Source: Anaeramoeba flamelloides
Taxonomy: Eukaryota; Metamonada; Anaeramoebidae
Reading direction: 5' to 3'
NCBI GenBank assembly: GCA_027625915.1
Contig: JANTQA010000051.1
Span: forward strand, 1,488,501 to 1,552,500
DNA length: 64,000 bases
The notes under the pieces: generated by a model
What the model was told of the DNA's origin: nothing
Seen by the model: only the letters and a program-made list of their open reading frames with translations
Databases searched by the model: none
Translations under genes and position numbers: made by a program
Shown here: one piece after another, positions 49,453 through 60,672 of the stretch
Layout: every line of letters starts with the position of its first letter
How positions within the stretch are numbered: the stretch's first letter is position 1

Positions 49453-50965
49453 GAGGGTGTACTAAATACTAATTATTAAATGTTAGAATAAAAGGTATTT
49501 TTGATTTCAATCTTTAGATCTGGAAAAAGAATTTTAAAAATTTAAGAAAAATGAAATAATTTTCATTGAGATCTTTCATTAATTTAATAATTAATTTTGT
49601 AATAATATTTATTATTGATTTTTTAGATTCATGTCAACCATCGAGTATTTATATCATTTGGCTTCAATTATTAGATACCTTAATTATTCATGAATCTAGG
49701 TTTACAATATCACTTAAAGAATATAAATACTATACCAAAACTTATATTTGGAAATGATTTAAATTTTATGGAATAAAGTTAATTTTTCCTTTTTCAAAAT
49801 TTTAATTGCGAAAGTGTACTAAAAAGTATTTTTGAATGGAGAATTTAATATTGGAAATTTGAAAATAAAATATCATTCATAAATCTATTTGTAAAAAGTA
49901 AGAAATTAAATAAAAAGCAAATCTTAAATTTTTCAATTTTTTGAACATTTTTTTTTTTATTGAATTTTTTTTTTTCATTAAATTGTGTTTTTAGTCAAAA
50001 AATACCCATAGTTGGATTTTTAAAATGAAATATAGATTAAAATAGAAAAAATAGAAATAAGAAGGTGTTATTTTTAGCTATATATTCTGTTTCTAAATGC
50101 CAGTCAAGAAAGATAATAGTTATCTAAATAAAAATATTAAAATATAGAATGAAAAAATACAAATCGAAATCAGTCCAGAAGATTGTTTTTCTTTTCTGCG
50201 TAATTTAGAATGAGAACAAAAGAAATTGCTCAATATTTCGGGTTTATTATTCATGTTTATTATTTTAAAAAAGGGGGGTATTTTTACAAATTTGTTTTCA
50301 AAATTCTTTTTTCAAATAATATTATCATTGTTAAACCAAAAAAGGAATATTTTTTCAATGATTAAAGGGATAAGATTAACTTCTTGAAAGAAAAAAATAA
50401 CTATCAAAATTTTCAACCCCAAATATATAAACCATTTTTCAGAAATTGGTACAGTTATAGGTGAGAATTAAATGTATTTAATAGATTTGAATAGATATTA
50501 GAAGAAAAAATTTATTTTGGAAATTCACAAATTGAAATCATTTTTTCCCATTTTTTACATTTTTAGTTTTTTTTTTTAATCTTTTTTTTTACATCTAATT
50601 CATTTGAAATTAATTTTTTTATTGCAATTCCGAGATCTATTATCACTTGATAAAAACTCAGCCATTTTAATATTATTGATAAAGGAAAAATGATTGTTGA
50701 GAAATCATTTTGATTTTTATTGAACTTTTATTTGATCTTCAATACGAGATCTAGATGAATCTTGCTGTTTTTTTTTTAATAGAGCACTCAAAGAATTTGA
50801 GTTTTTCAATTTTTAAAACGATATATTGATTTATTAATTTTATTTCAGACAGATATCAATTATTCTCTAATTTTTATTCATCTACTTATTTCTTATTTAC
50901 TCTTCAAAGGTCATTGATAAAAAATATTTGATATTTGAAAAAAAAAATTGGGCCACTTTGGCTGT

Positions 50966-50968
<3 letters not shown>

Positions 50969-50999
<31 letters not shown>
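50969..50999. repeat. TA dinucleotide array
   Basis: About 15 AT/TA units. Self-complementary microsatellite. Confidence 0.9.
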
Positions 51000-51000
<1 letters not shown>

Positions 51001-51747
51001 CTAAATTCCAAAATTTTGGAAACGGTTTAAATGGTTGAAAGAATAGCGATACTATACTTTACATTCAATTTGGGAATAATTTTGATTTTACAAACTATTT
51101 CATTTTTATTCTTTTTTGTTTTGCTATTATTTCCTTTTTTCCAATTACATAATCTGTTTAATTAAATCTCGAATTTTTTTTTCGATGGTTGATAGAAGAT
51201 TAAGGTTGAGTTTTGTAAAATAGAAAAATCACATAAGATTAGATGATAATCACTAACACTTTGATCAATCAATAATTGTTTGTGAAATTTCAACAAATTT
51301 AGAAATAAATGTTTTTGTTCAGCTCGTTTCATTAGTTTAACACACCATGGATTTGTATTTTTTTGGTTTTAATTTTTTTTTCTTATATTAGGATAAAAAT
51401 GATTACAGATACAAATATTAATACTGGGTAACTTAAATTTGATTAAATATTATGATTTTGAAAAATTGTAAAAATTAAGCTTTTTTTTGACTGTTTTTGA
51501 ATTTTACTGTGTCTAAATTTTTGGAATGGGATTTATCAGTGCTGTACCTGCTGTAGTAGTAGTGGTTCAGGGAAAGGAATACAATTTGCTGATTTAAAAA
51601 ATAATAATACATTTTTAAAGGGGATATTATTGTTTTGAAAATCTTCCTGTCTTGATATATATACTCGATCATTAAAAGACAACCAAAAATAAAAAATAAC
51701 AATTCCAAAAAAAAAAAAAAAAAAAAAATTTAGAATAATTTTTCTAT

Positions 51748-54141
51748 TTAATGTTCAGCATGACCAAAATTAGTATTTGGAGGGTTAGCGTTGACAAAAG
51801 TATTGATTCTGGGATTTCCATTGTTTGTTGTTGAAGAGGCATGGTGCTCTGTTTCTGAAGATGTGTATCTAAACATAACAAACATCATCCAAAAGTGAAG
51901 CAATAGGATATATAAAATAATTAATATTCTGGAGATAGGGTACACTCTTAAAAATCCAAAAATAGTTTCGTACATTCTATCTAGCATTAAACAAAATTTG
52001 GAAATTGGAGAGTTTGAGCGGCGATTGTAAACGTTTCCTGGTAAGAGGGTAATTAATGGTTTGAACCTTATTCTTTCGTTGTGGTTCAAGCGCTTCTCTC
52101 GCTGAATTTCGGAATAAAGAAGAGAATTATTTGGGATATTTATACTGATATCAGAAGAGAGACCATTTTCTTCGTCGGTATAGATTTGATTATTAATATT
52201 ATGTGTATTCTTATTTGAATAAAAGTTGTTACTTTTATTATAATTATATTTTTCCTTTTTTTTGTTTTTAGCCTTTTCAAATCTAAGCTTTTCTGTTTTT
52301 CTTTTTTCAGATTCTAATTGAAAGGATAAGGTATTTTTTTCAATATTTAATTTTTCAATTAATTCTTGCTTTTCAATCAAATTTTCTGTCAAGTTGTTTA
52401 ATTGTTGGTTTAATTCATTTTTGCCCAACGAAGATGCGTTTTTAATTTCGATGTTTTTTGTTAAACTATTGATCTCTTTTTGTTTGTCTCTTATTTGAGT
52501 TTCCAGCTGTTGGTTTTTGTTTTCTAAAATTTTAAGTTTTTTCGTATGTTGAAGGATTTTTTTTTCCTTTTCTTCGCTTTTATTTCTTTCGTTTTCAAGC
52601 AATGTTTCTAACTCTTTTTGGAATTGTTCTAATTGGAAAATATTGTCTCTGAGATCTGAAATACTTTTTTCATTATCATCAAGTTTTTGACTTAATTCAT
52701 TGTTTTTTTTCCTTTCATCATCTAATTCATTAATTCTTGCTAAAATTTCTTTTTCTAATGTGTTTTGATCATCTTCACCTTCATTTTCATTTTCATTTTC
52801 GTTTTCGTTTTCGTTTTCATTTTCATTTTCATTTTCATTGCTATTTTTTTTTTTTAAATTTTGAATAATATTTTTTTCATTATTAAAGATCCTTTTTTTT
52901 AATTTGGCGATTTCTAAGATTTTCATTTGCAATGCCTTTGCTGCCTTAGTTTTATATTCCCTGTGCTCCTTTTTAATTTCATTATATTGGGATTCCAATT
53001 TCAATGTCTTTGTCTCTAATTTCGTATTTTCAGATCTTTTCAAATCAGTTTCTCTCTGTAACTTTGCTAGGTCTTCATTCGCCCTTCTTAAATCAAGATC
53101 CAAATTCTCAACCTGTTCTGAAAGCGTTGTCCTTGTTTGCTTATGCTTATTTCTTTCATTCACTAATTGCTTAGAAGTTGTGTCTAATTCTTCTTGGTTT
53201 GTGTTTAAACTTTCTTGAAGCACTTTTTTATTCATCATTAACATTTGAATGGAATTTTCTTTTGATTGAATGGTTTTATTAATTTTTTGATATTGTGTTT
53301 TCAAGTCAGACAATTGCTTTTCCAATTTTTGATGCTTTTGTAACAAGCTTTTTAATTTTCTTTTTTCTTCTCCAAGTTGCTTGTCTCTTAACTGTTGAAT
53401 TTTTCGACTCTCATTTAATTTGCTAACCATTTGCCTCATCTTGGATTGCTGAAGATTTGATTTGGATTTGAAATCGTTTATCTTTAATTTGTATTGTTGA
53501 ATGTTGTTTTTTAGTTTTTTATTTTCAAGTTTGATTTGCTGAGTTTTGTTTTCGAATTCTTTCTTCATTTGTGCGTCTTGTTTGGTGTTTGTTAAAAAAG
53601 TCTTTTGGTTCGAATCATTGGTTTCTTTCTCTTCACTTTCAATTTTTTTTTGTTTTTTTCTTTCGTTACCATTTTCGTTTTCAAGTAATATTAGTTTTGA
53701 TCCCGTTTGGTTATTGGTGTCATTGACTGGAAGTTTTTTGTTTTTTTGTTCTTGAGTTTGTTCTTTTTTGTGATTGTTTTCTTTGTCGTGGTTAGATCCA
53801 AGAGAAAAATTTGAATCATAAATGTCTTCTTCTTGCAATTCAAATTCTTGTTCAAAATCATTGACATCAAGCAAGGAATCAATATCTTCAATCTCATTAT
53901 AAACGTCAATATTCTCAGTTTCCTCTTCTTCGTCAATGTCTTCTTGCTCTCCTGATTCTTCTTCTGATTTCTCTGATTCTTCTTTTTCTTTTTCTTCTTC
54001 TTCTTCTTCTTCTGATTCATTTTCTTCTTCGGATTCTTCTTCGTTGTTTGAACCAATTGATTCTTTATCTTCATCTTCATTGACCGAAGTGTTTTGATCC
54101 ATTTGATCGAGTAAATTCGATGCAAATTGTAATAAGCTCAT
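51748..54141 (-). CDS. GOLGA5: Golgin-84 (GOLGA5)-like tail-anchored coiled-coil Golgi protein
   Basis: One uninterrupted exon of 797 residues. Golgin-84 family proteins sit in cis-Golgi membranes by a C-terminal anchor and tether vesicles. The N-terminus MSLLQFASNLLDQMDQNTS fits the family's amphipathic start. A strongly acidic Glu/Asp/Ser stretch follows (about 20-110), then about 500 residues of heptad-rich coiled coil with an Asn-Glu array in the middle. The C-terminus has the family-specific layout: LDRMYETIFGFLRVYPISR, then one hydrophobic span of about 20 residues (738-757; ILIILYILLLHFWMMFV), then a ~40-residue polar tail. The LR-YP--R-x(n)-LLH-W arrangement matches golgin-84 better than CASP. 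The Golgi role is from family knowledge; the assignment rests mainly on this C-terminal block. Confidence 0.85.
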   Translation of the reverse strand: MSLLQFASNLLDQMDQNTSVNEDEDKESIGSNNEEESEEENESEEEEEEEKEKEESEKSEEESGEQEDIDEEEETENIDVYNEIEDIDSLLDVNDFEQEFELQEEDIYDSNFSLGSNHDKENNHKKEQTQEQKNKKLPVNDTNNQTGSKLILLENENGNERKKQKKIESEEKETNDSNQKTFLTNTKQDAQMKKEFENKTQQIKLENKKLKNNIQQYKLKINDFKSKSNLQQSKMRQMVSKLNESRKIQQLRDKQLGEEKRKLKSLLQKHQKLEKQLSDLKTQYQKINKTIQSKENSIQMLMMNKKVLQESLNTNQEELDTTSKQLVNERNKHKQTRTTLSEQVENLDLDLRRANEDLAKLQRETDLKRSENTKLETKTLKLESQYNEIKKEHREYKTKAAKALQMKILEIAKLKKRIFNNEKNIIQNLKKKNSNENENENENENENENENENEGEDDQNTLEKEILARINELDDERKKNNELSQKLDDNEKSISDLRDNIFQLEQFQKELETLLENERNKSEEKEKKILQHTKKLKILENKNQQLETQIRDKQKEINSLTKNIEIKNASSLGKNELNQQLNNLTENLIEKQELIEKLNIEKNTLSFQLESEKRKTEKLRFEKAKNKKKEKYNYNKSNNFYSNKNTHNINNQIYTDEENGLSSDISINIPNNSLLYSEIQREKRLNHNERIRFKPLITLLPGNVYNRRSNSPISKFCLMLDRMYETIFGFLRVYPISRILIILYILLLHFWMMFVMFRYTSSETEHHASSTTNNGNPRINTFVNANPPNTNFGHAEH
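52781..52840 (-). repeat. Hexanucleotide array coding Asn-Glu dipeptides
   Basis: About ten 6-bp units (GAAAAT or GAAAAC on the coding strand) in the golgin gene encode alternating Asn-Glu. The repeat keeps frame and breaks the coiled coil, probably as a flexible hinge. Confidence 0.85.
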
Positions 54142-57100
54142 TTCAAATATTTAAAAGAAAGAATTAAACAAAAGAAATATAATTGAAAAGTGTATTTGTC
54201 GAAAAATGATTTTTTTAAAAAACATAAATCCTGGAGATTTAACAATTTATGAGAGTTTTTATTCTGAAAAATTAGAATTGTTGTGATGAAACAATTTGGG
54301 TTTGAATCAGATAGTAATTTGGGGATTTATTTCGTTTTTTTTTTGAAAAGAAATAGTCTTTTGAATTGAGATTTTTAGGAATTATTATTTCTATGTTTTG
54401 CTTTGTTCAATTTCAAGAATACTTTTTTTTTTAAAGAATTATTTTCATTTACTAAATCTTGGTACTGCCCATTGAAATTAATAAAGGGGGAAGTTACCAT
54501 AAACTGTAAATTAATAATAGAAAAGGGTACAAATTCTTTTGAATACTCAAGAAACGAAAAGTGATTAGAAGTTGTTATAGGAATAGTAAATTTCACAATT
54601 TTGAAGGAATTATTTGATTTTTCTAATTTTGGTGATTTATTTTTTTCCTAAAATGTTGTTATTTCTCGAAAATAAATGATGGGTCATAGATGTAAAAATT
54701 GTTGCCTTAATATTGAAAGTTTTTATAATAAATTTTAATTTATTCAAAAACTATAAAACTTACCTATATACACATAAGTCAGCGGTTACTTGTTAAAAAA
54801 AAACCAAGGTATTTAATATCAAAAAATTCAATTTAATAAACAATTAAAATGTTTGAGGATATTTTGTTTTTGTTTTTTTTCTTTTCTGAAAATTATTTTT
54901 GATTTTTGAATTTGGGTTTCTCCCTTAAAATTTTTTTAATCTTTTATTAAATTGATTTTTTTGCAATGAGAAACATCAAGTTTATTGAAAGTAACCTCTG
55001 GTTTATAGACCCATGGAAATTTTTTACAAGTTTTTAGAATAATTACAAATTTAGTAAAAAAATTTCAATATTAAGACAACCATTTCTGCACTTTTGTTTG
55101 ACCTTTAAATAGTCAAAATAAAAAAAAAATCAAAATTAAAATATTGTTCCAAGAATTAACCCATAATCTAATTATATATATTGTGTGTGAATTAAGATTA
55201 AAGCCTCTGGTTGATAATGTTAAGGACAGTATTTCTTCCAAATGTTAGGTTTCATTTTTCTTATTAATTTCTATATACTTGCATTTTCAAATTTTAGTCA
55301 AATATTTTCAAGGGAATTTAAGTTACAAAAAAAAATATCCAAATTAATACAAATTTTATGGGAATTCTTTTTTACACCATTTATTTTACGTGAATCTGGA
55401 TTACTGTGCATTGTGTTGTTAATTGTATTTTGCCTTGATTTTCGATCAAAGTTTATTACTTAAAAGTGATGATGGTCGCAAAATAATCAGACAAACACCA
55501 CACAATCCTGCCAAATGATTGAATAAAACCATAGATTAATCCAATAAAAAAAAAAATGTTTTAGTCAAAAGAATAGTACTTTTGAAATGGTTCATTGGAA
55601 AATCAAGACTTATTAAAACGATTTGATTCAATTTTTAAAACACCATAATAAAAAATTGAATTGGTACTTAGTTTGATAAAAAAAAAAATAATAAGTATTT
55701 CTTTTTATTCCTCAAAGTTAGGAAAATGTTTATTATTAAAACCGGAAATAAAATACAACTTGAACCAAAAATTAAAACAAAATATATATCTTATTTTTTT
55801 TATCAATACTTATCTTTTTTTTGCTTCTTTTGGGTATCTTCTTTTTTTACAGAATTTTGAAAAAACAAACCCAAACAATTCTTTTATTGGAAATGTTTGT
55901 ATTTGTGTAAGAATATAAAGATGGTGTTTTATTAGTAAAAAAATGGAAGGAATTTAATCATTAAGTATGATTCTTTTGAATATTTGCAAACAGTCAAATT
56001 TTAACAACAAAATCATAATCTTCCAGTAGGTTATTCATTGTATTTCAAATGTTTTAAACAAGAGATGCTGTTACAATGGTCCAAAGTGGTAAATTTCTTT
56101 TTTCGATACAGTCAGTTCCACTTTTAAGGCACAAACTTTCAACGAGATTTAAAGCACAAAAAAATCTCAAATTAAGGCACAAAATTTGGAATTTTTTTTT
56201 TTTTACAATTTATTTTACTAGAACCTGAATTTTGTGTCTTAATTTAAGATTTTTATTGTGTCTTAAATTCCGTTGAAAGTTTGTGTCTTAAAAGTGGAAC
56301 TGGCTGTAGTGTTGTCTTAATATTTTGCAACCATGTTTAAGAAAACAAAATTCACCATTTGAAAAAACAAAGGTATAAGAGGGAAAGGGGTGAAAATGAT
56401 CCTAAAGACTGTACATGAATGAAAGAAAAAAAAAAGTCAAGTTAATTAAAAAAATAAATAGATTAACTAGAATGAGTAATTCATTATATTATTTTTAATC
56501 AAACCAAAAAATTTTTTCAAATCTCCTTTCTTATCGTTATCCTGATAGAGTTGTTTTTTTGAAGATCCTCAAATATATTCATTTTTTTTAACAAATTTTT
56601 AATAATATTCCAATCAAAGAAAAAACACCTTACTAAAAGATAGTATTAAGAAAAACTCCTATTATGTTGAATCCTTCATTTTATCTTTAATCGGTTTTTT
56701 TTTATTAATTGATATTACTTTTCGTTTTTAGTTTCTACCAATGTTATCAATTAAAACAGACTACTACGAGATTTTTTCCTGTTTTGCTTTTTTTCCTCAT
56801 AGACTAACTCTAATCTGAGGTTTATTATTTCTCTTAATCCTATCTTAGATGATTCTTAACAAAAAATCAAATAATCATTTTTGTTTGCGCTATATATAAA
56901 AAATAAAGTTTATGAGTTAAATTTTACGAATTAATTTTTTTTATATCAAAGATCATTTTATTTTGAATGCAAATATTAATTTAGTACATTCCATTTTGAA
57001 TCTAATCAACAAAATCAGAAAGAAACAAACTCTTTTAAATCTGAATCAAAATTATTTTCAAAATAAAAAAAAATAAAAAAGAAAATTGATATTTGTTCTA

Positions 57101-57266
57101 TTTATTGATTTCTTATGAAGTTACTCTTTATCAAAACAAAAAGTATGATCAAATTTGTATGTGTTTATTTTTTTTTTGGAATGTTTGTAGTTAAAGAATT
57201 TATTCGAAAAATTAAATTTATTTTGTTAATTAATTTTAAAATTTAAATGTTAATTTTATAAGGATT
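54142..57266. other. Intergenic DNA between golgin and uS3
   Basis: The golgin 5' flank, then AT-rich DNA with a MITE at 56109-56306. Frames at 55242-55463 and 55661-55918 are hydrophobic chance ORFs without motifs. No gene recognised. Confidence 0.6.
56109..56306. mobile_element. Tc1/mariner-type foldback MITE, copy 3 (intact ends)
   Basis: TA, CAGTCAGTTCCACTTTTAAG ... CTTAAAAGTGGAACTGGCTG, TA. Same arms as the copy at 21312, with point changes (TTTGTGTCTTAATTTAAG, TTAAATTCCGTTGAAAG) and a T-rich loop. 198 bp between the TA dinucleotides. Confidence 0.9.
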
Positions 57267-58549
57267 TTAGTTTTTTCCAGAAATAACTGGGAGATCTTGT
57301 GCGTGTTTTCCAATATCTTTAGAATCTTCTTTTGGTGGGAATACAGTGATAACATCTGGTTGTTCAACGGAAACACCGATTTTACCTTCTGGATCGTATG
57401 GTTGCATAATTCTTACTTTGACACCAAACATACCTTGTTTCATCATGATATGTCTAACGGCGATGTCAACCATATCTTCTGCTGGTTTACCAGCTTTCAA
57501 CATGTATCCGTCTCTGAACTTGACGCCTCTTGCTCTTTGTCCTCTGAGCTTTCCTGCAACGGTGATTTCAATACCTCGGGCTCCTCCTTCCATTGCAAAT
57601 CTCATGGCACCATAGCAGGCTCTAAAAGGAATTGAATTAAAGTTTGGTTTGTTTATTTTAATTGAACAATTGGATGGTTTTGGGGTTTTAAATTTTGTTT
57701 TGGTTTGTTTAATTTGATTTTGTTTTGTTTTATTGAAAAAATAAAGTAAAAAAAAAAAAAAAAAGAAAAAATTTGGTATTTCAGTTTAATAAAAACAAAA
57801 AACAAAAAGAAGTAAAATTAAAAAAAAAAAAAAAAAAAGAAATAAAGTAAAATCTAAACGAGGAAATGCCAAAACAAAACAAACCTTCGAACTGGAAGTC
57901 CAGCAAGTAATTTAAATTTAATTGATTCTGCTTGAGAAGCAGCTGATAAGGATCTTCTTTCAACACGATCGGCATATAATTCGATTCCACCTTCTTTAAA
58001 TCCAAATCTTTTTTCAACGAGAGAGGTCAATTCTCTAATTCTTCTTCCTTTTTCACCTGTTAGAAGCAGGATTGTGTTATATTTTAAAAAATTTTTTTTT
58101 TTTTTTTTTTTTTTTTTGAATTATAAAAAGGTTTTCAGTTTTGCTTATTCAGAAAGTTATTGTTTTTTTGATCCAAAATAAAACAAGAAACTCAGCACAA
58201 AAAAAAAACAAAATATAAAATAACAAACAAAATATAATATAACAAACAAAATAAAAAAAGCAAAAAAGTTTTTAAAAAAAAAAAAATTTTTTTGTGTTTC
58301 TTTTTCTTGATCTTCTTGTTTTTTTTGAATGTTGCAAGAAAAAAGAATAAGACGAAAAAGGAAGAGTAATTTACCTAACACTTTTTGTGGGGCAGTAGTT
58401 TTAAGAACAACATCAGTTCTTGAAGCAGTTACTCTAACATCTAAGCCAACATAACCATCTTCACCAATTTCTCTTTCAAAAAATTCACCAAGTTCTGATT
58501 TGAAAACGCCATCACCAACAAATTTCTTTTTCTTTGAGATTTGAGTCAT
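57267..58549 (-). CDS. RPS3: Small-subunit ribosomal protein uS3
   Basis: Exons 58549..58375, 58056..57885 and 57621..57267 encode 233 residues (human 243). uS3 lies at the mRNA entry channel of the 40S head. The start [19 protein letters not shown] matches the family. Exon 2 holds the KH domain with loop GEKG ([20 protein letters not shown]), then ELYADRV and AQAES-like [13 protein letters not shown]. Exon 3 begins [20 protein letters not shown] and includes [21 protein letters not shown]-like [20 protein letters not shown] and YDPEGKIG. Introns are 318 nt (GTAAATT donor, phase 1) and 263 nt (GTTTGTTTTG donor, phase 2); both have TAG or CAG acceptors. The C-terminal tail differs from animals, as is common. 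Divergent from the unidentified gene at 59329. Confidence 0.96.
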
Positions 58550-59328
58550 TTATTATTGTGTAAATCGTTGTAAGAATTATTTATATTTCGATCGAAAATA
58601 TTTTTATTAAAAGAAGAACAAAAGAAAATGATTTTAATTTTGGAAAAAAGTTTTTTATAAAAACCCTTCAATTCTTAACCATTGGTCAATTGTTTTCCTC
58701 TTCATTTGCTTCACCAATTTTGGAAATAAAGTTCTGGGTGTGTTGGAATTAAACAACCACAATGATCACTAGACATTCTGAAGTCTAATTCTTAACTCAA
58801 CAAATACAAAAACTTATTTCAAATTTAAAACATTTCATCTTTGGGAAGAAGATAATTTTATTGTCAAATGGAAAGAAATTCTCCAACAGTAATCAGACAA
58901 ACACATTTGAAATCACAACAAGATTATAGAAACTAATATGATAGATCATTTTCTTCTAATCCGAGATTTTTTTCACGTATCAAAAATATTTTTACCACTT
59001 TTTCCAGATTATTCTTTTAACAAAGTGATTTCTGAAAAAAGTAGGTTGTAATTTGTACTCTCAATTTGAAAATGGAAATTGAAAAAAAAGCGAAACTCAT
59101 ATCCTAATTATAATTTAAATATCAATAACTATTTTGAACTCTTTCGAAAAAAGATTTTTTAAAAAAAGTTAAATTATTCTTTAAAAACACTTTACAGATT
59201 TAAAACTCCAAAACTAAAGAACAAAATCAAGAAAGATTTACTTGATTATTTGAGAACAAAAATCATTTTTTTGTTTTTTATCTTTTTACCAAATAATCTT
59301 ATCAGACGAACTTTACCGAATTATAGGA
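58550..59328. promoter_or_regulatory. Divergent intergenic region between uS3 and the unidentified gene
   Basis: About 780 bp separate two outward-facing start codons, so both promoters must lie here. I see no defined element. TTACCGAATTATAG directly before the 59329 start looks like an intron acceptor, so a 5' exon of that gene could lie in this stretch. Confidence 0.4.
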
Positions 59329-60228
59329 ATGACAAACACAAATCAAACGAATTCAATTTTTAACAGAACAGGAACAACATTTAGTCAATACGACGAAACT
59401 AGTTTTGAAAAAAATCTCGAATCTGAAATGAATTTATTTCAAGACTCCTTTGAGAACGATTTGCAAGACTCACTCAACAAAAGGATCAGCTTTGGCAATG
59501 AAAAGAAATTCTATTACTTTAAAAACGACAACAATTCAAGTTTTGAAAAAAACATTCAAACTAATCGAGGTGGATCAAAGCAAAGACAAGGGCCAAATTC
59601 TTCAAAACAAATAAAAAGAGCACTTTTAATTTCAACTGAACAGATTTCAAAAGAAGGATCTGATTTGAACAAGGTTTTTAAAAACACAATTGCTTCTGAA
59701 ATCAACAAAATTAATCAACAGGAAAAAATCAACAAGACGACAAATCAGAAGAATAAGATCAAAAATAAGAACAAGAACACGAACATGGTGAATGGATTGG
59801 AATTTGATAAAAGATTAAAAATAACAAAGAATTTGTTGAAAGTTCTTGAAAACAATTCCTTATCTCAAAAAATATCACAGGTTCTTTTCAGGCAATTGAA
59901 ATCAGAAATCCCACAATTACTAAAAAATAGTTGCCAGCAAAATATCATTACAATCACGAACCAAACAATACCACTTGTATTTCAGCAGATCCAAAAAAGA
60001 CTAAATACAGAATTAAATAATAAATTTAGTCTTTCAATGGAAATGAATAACCAAAACAACATCAATTTAAAAGAAATTGAAGACACAATCTCGCCATTTC
60101 TTGACAAAAGAATAAATATTATTAATGAAAGCATTAAAAAAACTAAAAAAATGTTACAAATACAAATAGCAACAAGTATTCAAGAAAAAAAACCTTTAAT
60201 TATTCAAAAATTAAAAAACCAAATTTAA
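59329..60228 (+). CDS. Unidentified 299-residue helical protein
   Basis: Single open frame, ATG 59329 to TAA 60228. I do not recognise it. Residues 1-95 are polar and disordered-looking (Asn, Ser, Gln, Phe; NRTGTTFSQYDE). Residues about 110-155 are Lys/Asn/Gln-rich. From about 160 to the end the sequence is amphipathic helix with regular hydrophobics (KNLLKVLENNSLSQKISQVL, SEIPQLLKNSCQQNI, ISPFLDKRINIINESI, KPLIIQKLKNQI). There is no transmembrane segment, signal peptide or zinc-binding motif. Codon use is less AT-extreme than the flanks, with balanced AAC/AAT and CAA, which supports a real gene. A distant likeness to the oligomerising C-terminal helices of Ge-1/EDC4-type decapping scaffolds crossed my mind but is not demonstrated. 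An acceptor-like TATAG four bases upstream leaves open a missing N-terminal exon. Confidence 0.7.
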   Translation: MTNTNQTNSIFNRTGTTFSQYDETSFEKNLESEMNLFQDSFENDLQDSLNKRISFGNEKKFYYFKNDNNSSFEKNIQTNRGGSKQRQGPNSSKQIKRALLISTEQISKEGSDLNKVFKNTIASEINKINQQEKINKTTNQKNKIKNKNKNTNMVNGLEFDKRLKITKNLLKVLENNSLSQKISQVLFRQLKSEIPQLLKNSCQQNIITITNQTIPLVFQQIQKRLNTELNNKFSLSMEMNNQNNINLKEIEDTISPFLDKRINIINESIKKTKKMLQIQIATSIQEKKPLIIQKLKNQI

Positions 60229-60383
60229 AAGAAAAAACTATTTGTTTTCCTTCAGTTTTTTTAAATGCTATTTTTCTCCCTTTTTAAAAAAAAAAATCAA
60301 AAAAGATATGTATTGTTTCTTTTTCTCTAAATTACCACTGGATTTCATCAAATTAAAATCCATTTTAATTAAATTTATATTCC

Positions 60384-60672
60384 GACTGTCTGCCGGATGA
60401 GAACTACATTTGATTTCAGAAATTTCATTTATCTATTATACGATCGTGACAAATTTTGAATTTGTCATTTTTTGAAGCGTATAATGATTAATATGGCTAT
60501 ACTGGGGGGGGGCACTGTTTGTGTATAATGTAGAATTTTAAAAATCCACACTATCGAGCACAATCTAATGTCCATCAATGATGGGGATTTAAAGATATTA
60601 ATACCAGATAATTATTTTGTCACACCGGTGTGGCACAGATTTGGAAAGGAAGCGAGACTTGGTAGACAATAA
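60384..60672 (+). pseudogene. Possible gene or transposon relic, less AT-rich than surroundings
   Basis: The tail is an open frame ending at TAA 60670-60672; from ATG 60568 it reads 34 residues (MSINDGDLKILIPDNY..., ...HRFGKEARLGRQ). Upstream frames that look coding are broken by several stops. The block also has palindromes: CACACCGGTGTG (60621-60632), CCATCA-A-TGATGG (60572-60584), and a stem ATTATACG/CGTATAAT (60435-60442, 60478-60485) enclosing GACAAATT/AATTTGTC. A G9 run sits at 60504-60512. It could instead be a structured RNA gene. No family recognised. Confidence 0.3.

Larger units (their letters stand above)
48567..51747. other. Intergenic DNA between epsilon-COP and the golgin
   Basis: The first ~150 bases are the epsilon-COP 5' flank. 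Repeats at 49140-49232, a 32-base T-run at 49420-49451 and a TA array at 50969-50999. A 77-codon minus frame at 51475-51708 is probably 3' flank of the golgin gene. No gene recognised. Confidence 0.6.

Noticed and set aside
53691..54125. 144-codon frame overlapping the golgin N-terminus
   Set aside because: Out-of-frame reading of the acidic repeat; the golgin frame has conserved ends and is preferred.
60435..60485. U6-like or other snRNA at the ATTATACG stem
   Set aside because: A GACAAATT...GAAGCG resemblance to U6 is superficial; the rest of the snRNA core is absent.
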